A DNA stretch of 64,000 nt from Thamnaconus septentrionalis (Eukaryota; Chordata; Actinopteri; Tetraodontiformes; Monacanthidae), in the NCBI GenBank assembly GCA_009823395.1, contig CM020507.1, positions 2,198,501-2,262,500 on the forward strand, read 5' to 3'. How positions within the stretch are numbered: position 1 is the first letter of the stretch; each line of letters starts with the position of its first letter. The position numbers were made by a program, and so were the translations under genes. Below are positions 25,301 through 36,500 of the stretch, piece by piece. The notes beneath the pieces are model-generated. The model saw only the letters and a list, made by a program, of their open reading frames with translations, was not told where the DNA came from and did not search any database.

Positions 25301-25765
25301 TAAAAAAAACAAAAAAAAATTACACCAAAAGCCACGCAGACCCCAAATGCTGCAAATGAACCTCAAACATTCATTAAGAAAATAAGCCATCCCTCACTTT
25401 GCAAAGGGTGCAAAACTTGATTGAACGTGTCTGAATGAAGGGCACGTAACCATGCTTAAAAGCTGCACATCCGGCGCCGATTTTGCCGTCTTCTCCTAAA
25501 CTGAGACATGAGTCAAGTTCCCTCCCTAATATGTCTAATGTTCCCATGCGGTTGGTTTCAAAATAAAGGCCTCTCAAAACCAAAAGAAAGAAAGAAAGAA
25601 AAAAAAGATTTTTAAAATAAGAAAAATCCAATCAGCACTCAAATACCCTGGAGAAATAAAGAAAATCAAACACACACAACATAACTGTTAAAACTTGATT
25701 GCACAAAAAAAAACAGTCACCGGAATATTGCGGTTTTTTTTTACACTAAGTGCAACTGGCACTTA

Positions 25766-25848
<83 letters not shown>

Positions 25849-27486
25849 AACATGCAGGTTTGAAAAGATGATAAGTGGCATGTACATGGGCGAGCTGGTG
25901 CGTCTCCTCCTGGTGAAGATGACCAAAGAGCAGCTGCTTTTCCGGGGAAAGATCTCAGCGGAGCTCCTCACCACCGGCAGCTTCAAGACCAGCGACATCT
26001 ACGCCATCGACAGTGACGAGTGAGTGAGAGTGTGCCTGTGTGAGAGAGAGAGAGAGAGACGCTGGTGCAGAGTTTGATGTTTGTTTGGAAGGCAAACACA
26101 CGCCCATGTGTCTTCTGACTGGCTTGCAGTGATCAGGAAGGCCTGGCGAGTGCAGAACAGGCGCTCCGGGCTCTGAGTCTGGACCCGTCCCCCCAGGACT
26201 GCGCTGCCACACGGAGGGCGTGTCAGATCGTGTCCACGCGCGCCGCTCACCTGTGCGCCGCCGCGCTCGCCGCCGTGTTGCGGCAGATCCGTGACAACAA
26301 GGCGGCCGAGAAGCTTCGCACCACCATCGGAGCTGACGGTTCTGTGTACAAGAACCATCAGGAGTGAGTGCTCACCGCCCACACTGGCGCCGACTGTCTG
26401 GCCTTGTCTGTCCATTAGCAGAACAAACTGATCTGATTGGCGAGTGGCTCTATTGTCAACTTCTTTTCAATAGGAAGGATTCAGTTTGTGCACCAACTGA
26501 ACTGAACTGATGGAACCTTGATTTCTGTTCTCTCCTGGAGAATCTGCATCAGCTTGTGACCATGTTTGGTCATCTTTCTGCTCTCAAGATTTCTTCATGT
26601 TCTTCTTCTGAGATTTCTTCTTCTTCATCTCCCTCTTCTTCCTTCTTCTTCGATTTTTAAAAGCAAAGCTAGCTCTTTTCCCTAAAAAGTTTTGCCAAAT
26701 TGAATGTTGATCTAAATTACCCCTGAAGAAGTCGTCAAACATAAAAAGCATGACTTCTTAGGATGTGGAGTCGATGTTTTGAGCCTGTTGGTAGTCATTT
26801 GTTTGAAGGGACTGTCAATGTTGTGTTGCACGAGGGCATTTAGTTGCATTTAATCGTGGCTGCGCCACTTTAAAACCTGCCTCTCCTGCCTGCTCAGGTT
26901 CTCCAGAAGGCTTCACAAGATGGTTTGCCGCCTGGTGCCAGACTGCGACGTGCGCTTCCTGCAGTCGCAGTGCGGCAGCGGCAAAGGCGCCGCCATGGTG
27001 ACCGCCGTGGCCTACCGCCTGGCGGCCCAGAACGCCGAGCGGCAGCGCACCCTCGACGCCTTGCGCCTGAGCCGCGAGCAGCTGCTGGAGGTCAAGAGGC
27101 GCATGAGCGAGGAGATGCTGCGGGGTCTGTCGCGGCAGACCCGCGAGGAGGCCAGCGTCAAGATGCTTCCTACCTATGTGCGATCGACGCCGGACGGGAC
27201 AGGCAGGTGTTGGAGAGACAACCACAGCAAACGAATAGCGTTGGTAGAAGCGAAATTGTGTCTGGAAGGAGTCGGAGAGGTCGACAAGGCAGCGAATGAA
27301 TTGCTCAATAAAATGTTACTCAACCGGGCAAATCCCGTTAAGGGAGACAACAATGGGAAGCAGAACACAACACAAATCAAACTCACTGTGTTCATGAACA
27401 CAACAAACATGATGATGATCCAAAGTTTGACAAATGAAATTGTCAATTCCACTTGTCTCGCTAGGGACTATTATGTGCAATAACTC

Positions 27487-27522
<36 letters not shown>

Positions 27523-30500
27523 TTACATTTTATTTGTGTAGCGCTTTTCAGAAAACTCACAGAAACTTTACAGGGCAATTAACATAATAAAATCAGTACA
27601 TACAAAACTGCAAGTAAATCAAAATGCGGCGGTACATAAAATTACAAGAACTCAAACATATCAAAAGAAATTGAAGACGGTGAAGTGTATAAAGGGCAGG
27701 AACTGAAGGACAATTAAATGAATTAAGTTAATTAAGAATTAAATATTACTCTATTAATAGTACTTTCTGTGTCTGCTTGGGCTCACACTATTTTTCAATT
27801 TAGTATTAGTATTTTGGCATTATTTCAACCAGAAATTTAGTGTATTTTTTCATTGTCTGCTTGTTTACATTTCAAACAGAGGACTGCTTCTCAGGGTGAC
27901 TATGGTGATGGGGGCGGCTGTACTTTTAAAATGCTAAATACTAAAGTTTTTGCAGTGTTCACAAGTAGACAATGAAAAGGTTTGCCAAAAAGTGCACTCA
28001 GGGACTTTCTCCTTCCCTTTCCCCGTGTTATTAGCTGCCAGGGTTGAGTTGTCTGAGTCAATAGAATATGAATATTTCTCTGTATGTGGACTCAAGCACT
28101 TCTGGGAAACAGCCCATAGTATAGACAACAAGGTTATTTTCTTTGTTATGTTGTGTTTTTTTTTGTTTGCTCTCCTGCACTGCCAACATTGATGCCTGTT
28201 TTGTTTGAAGTTATCGAGCTTGTCTTCTTTGTCCTAATCAGAGCACGGGGACTTCTTGGCGCTGGACCTTGGCGGCTCGTCTTTCCGTGTGCTGCTGGTG
28301 CAGGTTCAGAGAGCAACGCAGTGCGGGAAGAAACGCAAGGTGACCATGCAGCAGAAGATCTACAGCATCCCGCAGGAGACCATGCAGGGCAGCGGCGAGG
28401 AGGTGAAGCTCAGCTCTGTGAAAAATGTTTTTTTTTTTTTTTTGAAAATTCCCCTCCCCCCTGACAAACAGCCTTTCTGTCTCTCTCCTGGCAGCTTTTC
28501 GACCACATCGTCTCTTGCATTGCTGACTTCCTGGAGTACAGGGGCATGGGAGGAGCCTCCTTACCCCTGGGCTTCACCTTCTCCTTCCCCTGTCACCAGA
28601 GCAAACTGGATCAGGTAGCGATTGATCAAAGCTCCTTTTACTTTTTTCTTTTTCTTTTTTTTTTTGGAATTATCTTTTTATTTGGAAAGGCACAATTCCA
28701 TCGCATACATTGATGACAAACTCGGTCATTCAAAGACATATAGAAAACGCAACAGAACAGAGCTGGGAACCTTCAGAACATCTAAACATCACATAAAAAA
28801 GCAGGATCGGTTTATACCATGGTTCTCGACCGGAAAGAGGTGGCTTGCCGCCTCCTGGTCGGTGGAGAGATCCTGCCTCAGGTGGAGTAGTTCAAGTGTC
28901 TCAGGCTCTTGTTCACGAGTGAGGGAAAGATGGAGCGTGAGATTGACAGGCGGATCGCTGCGGCGTCTGCAGTGATGTCGTCGCTGTACCGATCTGTCGA
29001 GGTGAAGAAAGACTGAAGCGCTCGATCTACATTCCCGCCCTGGCTTATAGTCATGAGCGTTGGGTAGTGACAGAAAGAACGAGGTCGCGGATAGAAGCGG
29101 CCGAAATGAGTTTCCTCCGTAGGTCAGCTGGGCTAGGGCGCCTTTAGGGACAGGGTGAGGAGCTCAGGGTGAGGAGCTGGGTCACCCGGGATCTTGGTCT
29201 CATAAGATCTCATAAAAGTTTTCTTTCTCAACTTTGAGAGGATAAGATATCTTCTCCATAACATAAATCTTGTATGCGATGTCAATCCAATCATCAATTC
29301 AAAGTTCTACTTTGAACCATTTCCTCGTGACAGATTTCTTCCTGGCTGCCAGTAGTATAGCCAGTAGTTTTTTGTCTTTGATGTTCCATGTTTCAGACAG
29401 TATGTTACCCAAATACAACTTTTCAGACGGACAAAAATATAAAACAATAATCTCTGGATAAATTTGACTGCCAGTCAATATACAATCTACTTAAAATAAT
29501 GTTGAAGTACATTCAAGTACTTCTAATCAGTCAGATAATAGAATAAATAAATGATTAAATCTTCACCAATCTTTGTGTATCAACACCAGTGGTAGACTCT
29601 CAAGGTGCCGAACCGTCGGTTTGCTTTGGTTTGACACTGAACAGACCGCACGATGCAGGTGTTGTTTTGCACTGCGTGGAAGGTAAACAAGCAGCCGGCC
29701 GTGTTCGTCTTCTATCGTGTCATCTGTGTTTAAAGATGATTCTGCCATGTTTTTTATTGATGCTCAACCTTTTTTTTGCTGTTATTTTACATCTCTCTGA
29801 CAAAATTACAGCGTGTGATAGTCACTCTTAGAAGTACAGTTGGTCTGAAATGCCACTTGGACAAAGTAAAGTAAATCTGACTGGTCTTTTGTCAAAGGGC
29901 ATCCTTCTGAAGTGGACAAAAGGTTTCAAAGCCAGCGGCTGCGAAGGACAGGACGTCATCACGCTGCTCAGAGAGGCCGTCCGCCGCAGGAGGGTAAGTG
30001 CCGGATAATAATGTGCCGCAGCACTGAGACTTTCCAGGTACCAGCTTATTATTTATTTATTTTTTTTTTTATTTTTATTTTTATTTTTCAATGAGTGACA
30101 GCACTGCATTCGGAGTCACAGTCCTGCTGTGTGAGTTCTTGATGGCGGCAGCTGTATCACGCATACACCTTTAATATTGCGCTTAGAATGGAGGCCCAAG
30201 GCACAAGGACTATAAAAAGCACACTGGAATGACACGGCGTCATTACCAGTCACCATAGGAACGCCCACGTACGTCGGTGCTCATCGACAACAACAGGGGA
30301 GTACATTAGTTATAATATATTGTTTGAAGGAGAAAAACACAAAGCAATGACATACGGCCTAGAGGGAATTTGCCATAATTGCAGAGATCGCAAGTGCTAA
30401 GTGTTGAAGTAAAAAGTAATTTTGCATACGCATGTATGTGAAAACCCTGCGCTCCTGTACTTGACATGCACTCCGTTTTTACGTCAGGCAAACTCCACAG

Positions 30501-33500
30501 CCCAACATAAACTCAGTCCACAGTTGTGCCCGCATTAACCTTTGTTTGCATTTCCCTTTTTCATTTTGACTGCCGATAATAATCCCGTCTGTCCCGCAGG
30601 AATTTGACTTAAACTTTGTGGCGGTTGTAAATGACACGGTGGGAACCATGATGACCTGCGGCTACGAGGACCCCAAGTGTGAGATGGGACTGATTGTTGG
30701 TGAGTCGGCGGACCCCTGCCTGCCTGCATCTATATTTGTCTGCTCTGCTTATGGCACCGATGGCCCGGAGCCTACTGTCACTCACGCGAGAGAGAGCAAG
30801 GGGGAAAGCAACTTCTCAGGAGCTCTGCTGCGGAAAATGAACAAAAACAAAAAAAGAAAATTGTGTGCATGGTTGCACAAATAATCTAAAAAAAACACGC
30901 CTGTCCATCACCTTCACCCTCAGCTTTTTCATTTACAATTGTAGCCTATGAGTTTTCTTGAGTTTTGCGCAGCCGGCACAAAGCCAGCAGTGACCTTGAA
31001 CTGCAGATTTAGATTGAAAAGCATTTAATGGAAAGAAGCTGTGATCACAAAAGTTGTCTGAAGCTGTTGACATCTGCTCTTGTTGATAGATGGGTAAGTG
31101 GGTGAGTAGCTAGATACAGTGGCTTGCAAAAATAGTCATACCCTTTGAATTTTTCCACATTTTGTCACTTTACGACCACAAACATGAATTTATTTTATTG
31201 GATTTTTTTGTGAAATAATAATAATAATAAACTTTTATTTGTACAGCGCTAAATCACAACCAATGGCGTCTCAAAGCGCTTTATACAATCAGAGAGAACC
31301 AACTGGGCCCCCGGAGCAAGCAAGATGCGACAGTGGCTGGGAAAAACTCCCCTGTGGGAAGAAACCTAGGGCAGAACCAGACTCCAGAGGGCCATCATCT
31401 GCCTATGAGTAGTTGGGGTGAAATACAAAAATAGAGGAGATAGAGAGAAAGGAGTAGAGTGAGCCAGGGTGGCAGACAGGACAGAGTGAAAAACAGATAC
31501 ACCAACCAGGCATTCACAAAACGGATATAGACACAAAGAATAGGAAATAATTCAAGGCTGCTGTCCGTGTGGGCTGTGAGTGTCCATGCTTTGGAAGGCA
31601 AGAGCCTATCCCGATGGACAATCTGCCGGTAGGACAAGTCCAGGTCCTAGGCGTGGTGGTGGGGCAAGCGATGACACCAAGACCCCCAGGCCAGCACAAT
31701 CCAGCTCCTGGCGCAGTGGTCATCACCTGCCGGGGACACAGAGACTGCGGCGGTATCATGCATATCGAGCATACGACACAAAGCATAATGAGAGCTAGTT
31801 TGGACAGAGTCGATAGAGTCAAAAGAGTCAGATGGAGTCAAAAGAGTCAAAGATTGATTGGGTGAGGAGAGTGATAGAAGCTCCGCCTGCACAGAGCAAC
31901 GATCCCTGTAACGGGAGCGAAAGATCTCCCTCCACGGCTATAGCAGCTTAACTGACAGTGGATGGAATCTAACTATAAGCTTTAAGAAAAAGGAAAGTCT
32001 TAAGTCTACTCCTAAATAAACTAAAAGAAAGACCAACACAATGTGGCATACAATTGTGAAGTTGAAAGAAAATTATACATGATTTTATTTGTTTTAACAA
32101 ATAAAAAATTGACAAGTTTGGTGTGCAAAAGTATTCAGCCCCCTTTTCTCTGAGTGCATCCAATTGCCTTCAGAAGTTGCCTGATGAATGCTGAATGATC
32201 TAATGTTGACCTAATGACTAAATAGAGTCTACATGTGTGTAATTTAATCTCAGGACAAATACAGCTGTTCTGTGATGGCCTCAGTGTTTTTTCAAGAGAA
32301 TATTGGGGAGCAAACAGCCTCATGAAGTCCAAGGAACACACCAGACAGGTCAGGGATAAAGTTGTGGAGAAATTTAAAGCAGGCTTATGCTATAAAAAGA
32401 TTTCTCAAGCTTTGAACATCTCACGGAGCACTGTTCAGTCCATCATCCGGAAATGGACCGAGTATGGCACAACTGAAAACCCACCAAGACACGGTCGTCC
32501 ACCTAAACTTACAGGCCGAACAAGGAGAGCAATGATCAGAGATGCAGCCAAGAGGCCCATGGTGATTCTGGATGAACTGCAGAGATCCACAGCTCAAGTG
32601 GGGGAATCTGTCCACAGGGCAGACTATTAGTCGTGCACTGCACAAATCTGGCTTTTATGGAAGAGTGGCAAGAAGAAAGCCATTGTTAAAAGAAAACCAT
32701 AAAAAGTCCCCTTTGCAGTTTGCCAGAAGCCTCTCTAGATGCATAAAGCTGGTAGAGACGTGCAGCTGTAATTGCAGCAAAAGGTGGTTCCACAAAGTAT
32801 TGACTCAGAGGGGCTGAATACTTTTGCACACCACACTTTTCAGTTTTTTATTGGTTAAAAAAATAAATTAAAATCATGTATAATTTTCTTTCCACTTCAC
32901 AATTGTGTGTCAGTTGGTCGTAACGTGGCAAAATGTGGAGAAGTTCAAGGGATATGAATACTTTTGCAAGCCACTGTAGGTAGGTAAGTGGATGGATGGA
33001 TGAGTGGATACTTTATTCACCTTCAAGGACATTTGCATTTCCAGCAGCTTGATAAGAATGGAAACAGGGGCATGCTGAGGTCTGAAAAATAGAATAACAA
33101 AAAATAGTAGTTAAATGGAATGGAAAAAATTGAATTAGGAATATGTATGTTCGAGGCATGCCATCGTTTCGCTTCCAGCGAAGATGCGGAATAGAAGAGA
33201 AACTGAAAGTTGTTTCATTAAGAATACAAACAAACAAACAAACAAAAAACGTGCCCTGCCAAACACGTCTGCTGGCCCCCAGGCACAGGAACAAACGCCT
33301 GTTACATGGAGGAAGTGCACAACATCGACCTGGTGCCGGGCGACGATGGCCGCATGTGCGTCAACATGGAGTGGGGGGCGTTTGGGGACGGCGGCGAGCT
33401 GGATGACTTCTGCACCGTGTTCGATCGCATGGTTGACCACTGTTCCAACAACCCGGGCAAACAGAGGTACCCCTCCATCACATCACATGAAGCTTTCTTA

Positions 33501-36500
33501 TTAAAAAAATATCTGTCATCAGAGCCCAAGTGGCCTCTCTGCAGCGTCCTTGTGTCATGAATCCAGACCTGCATTGCGTTTTGCGCAGCAGCAGGTACGA
33601 CTGGCCGCGCTAAATGATGTGCAGAAGGCTGCACATGTGAGTTCTGTGGGGAAAAATGCACATGTAGTCCACCTGTAGGGCAGGAATAATGCAGTATAAA
33701 GAGGCTGCCGGACCTACCGGAGCATCCTTACTCCTCTCTCCTCGGTCTCCCCTCCCCACTTTTTGCTGCGCCACACGTTGAAAAGGTCCAACTGTCTGCT
33801 GTCCTGCCACTTTTTGGTAATTGTGAACCATCAATAACAGTAATTTCGCTGTTATTTCACGGGGCGGCGGGGGGTTTCTCTCAAATCTATCAGTAATGTT
33901 CCTCTGATGACCCAGATGCGCGGTCAAAGGAAATAATAATTTCCCCCGTGAGGGCGATTGTTCTGTGCAGCACAAGGTTTGCATCGTTGACACCTGAGCA
34001 AGGTCGAGCACTCATCAGATCAGAGACGACCTTTGCCTCAGGTTGCGTGAGCGCTGTATTCAGAAAGGTCATCCTGTGATCCATAATCAAAACCTCGGGT
34101 GTTTGTGGGAACGTGCCGCGCCGTGTGGATTCCCCATGGTGTGGAGTAGCGCGCCAGAACCTTTGCTTTTCCTCTCAGGTACGAGAAGATGATCAGCGGC
34201 ATGTACCTGGGGGAGATCGTCAGGAACGTGCTGATGGACTTCACCGCCAAGGGCCTGCTGCTGAGAGGAAAAGGTTCGGAGCGGCTCAAGACCAGAGGCA
34301 TCTTTGAGACCAAGTTTCTGGCGCAGATTGAGAGGTTAGTCATGGGGGGAAAAAACAAGACTAACAATCCTATTTGCGTATGGGTGAATGAGAGGCAATT
34401 GTAAAGCGCTGTGGGGTACCGTGAATGTGCTGGAAATGTAAGTGCAGTCCGTTTACCACTCTCAAGAAGCTTTTTACATTCTTGAAGCTTTCAGGAGACG
34501 GCCTGATCGAAAGTAAATTAAAAAAAAAGAGAGAGAGAGAGAGAAATGCAAGAGTGTACAAATGTGGTGGCACAAAAATGCAATAGAAGAAGCAGAAGCC
34601 TTTATTAATCCCACATTGGGGAAATCTGCATAATTACAGCAACAATACAATAAAAAAAGAATGGAGATTGTATTGTATTCACATTATATTGACAGTTGGA
34701 TTAGTTCACAAATGATGTACATAATAATGACATGTAATTGTTTTATTGCACCTTTATAAAACGTAAATGTGTGAGAAGATGATTTTACTGAGTGCAGTTG
34801 TGCAGCCTGATGGCTGCAGGCAGGAATGACCTTTGTCATCGCCGCTGTCTGTGCAGGATGTAGCTGAATTTCTCCATCCTGCCCTGACCAAAGCAGCGTC
34901 CCTCACTGCCGCATGTGTGTTTGGTCAGACTTCATCGTCTCGAGCCCTGAAGCATTAAACTATGCAAAACACTCCAGTAACCAGTGTTTTCCAGCAGCAA
35001 TCTGTGTCTTGAACCTGCTGCTTGAACAAGAGGAGGGGAAAAAAAACAACTCTTCTTTCTTTGCTTTTAGAAACCTTTTTTTTTCTTTTTCTTTTTTTAG
35101 TAATAAGGTGATGTGAAAACCTTTTTCACTCACTTTTCACTCACTTATTCACTCGCCCACGTTGGTGATAAAACACCCAGAGAGGCGTTGACTCTGCCCA
35201 CCAGTCATTACTGTCAGCGTTCGCTGGTTTCACAGTTCAGTTCAGTTCTTCCGTGAATGTCCCCGTATTTTAAAATGACACGAGTGTCTTGAAGAAGCTG
35301 TGAAGTGTTTTATTGACGCTCAAATATGCAAACCTAAATTCCTGTTATTTTAACTGAACTAGCTGAAAATTCTGTTCATGCATCTTCGACAAGGAAAAAA
35401 AAACAAAAAAACAACATTTCGTAATAAGGCTCTGAAAAGTTTTTTTTTTTTTATCTCTTTATGAAGAAGAAGTTGGTTTTTCCTCTAATTGTACAAAGAG
35501 CTTCCAGACGCCTTTGGATGTGATTTAGTGATGTACAAATTAAAGTTGATTGATTTATTGATTACATTTTTCTCTTTGATTACTTGTAAAAAAAAAATTC
35601 CGTCTCCTCCTCCTCCGTCCAAACATAACGCGCCATTGTCACTGGTCAGTTAACTGGTCACGTGACCATGTACGTCACGTCCGCTGACGTGTAAATGCCA
35701 AAAAAGTCTTTCCATGACACTTTTGCGATGTACCTCTATATGGATGTGGTGAAAAACCTCCTCATGAGAGCATCAAAACCTTTCAGCCATATTTGAGAGG
35801 TTTTTCCAAGTGTAGCTGTTTCCATCACCGCTTTTCTATTTCCATATTTCGGTTTTTGCGCAGTTCTAGGAGTCATGGAAATGCAGCTGTTGTCTGTCTG
35901 TGTCTGTCTGTGTGTGCACCAAACACTGAAACCGTGTCCGTCGTCCCGCAGCGATCGGCTGGCCATGCGGCAGGTGCGCTCCATCCTGCAGCACCTGGGC
36001 CTCGCCGGCTCCACGTGCGACGACAGCGCCCTGGTGAAGGAGGTCTGCAGCGTGGTGTCGCGCCGCGCCGCTCAGCTCTGCGGCGCCGGCCTGGCAGCGG
36101 TGGTGGACAAGATGCGGCAGAGTCGCAACCTCAACCAGCTCTCGGTGGCTGTGGGAGTGGACGGCACCCTTTACAAGACGCACCCTCAGTAAGGCAGAGC
36201 CACACGGCGCTCGAGGCTGCCCGCTATGCACAACACTTGATAGAAAAGCAAAAACAGTTTTTTTTCCCTGTATTAAGGTCTAACAAGTGCCAAGTTATTC
36301 GCACTCGAAGGCCTTGGGTTGTTTTTTTTATTTATTTTTTTTACATTTATATCACTTGAACAAGTAGATTGCTCTCTGCAGTGGGCGCATTCACAAATTG
36401 TTCTCTTTCTCTTACGCTCACGTCTCTTATATGTAAGGCCAACAGTGCTACAAAATTAAGTTGGACCTGATGCACACAACACATATTGACTTGTCTTTTC

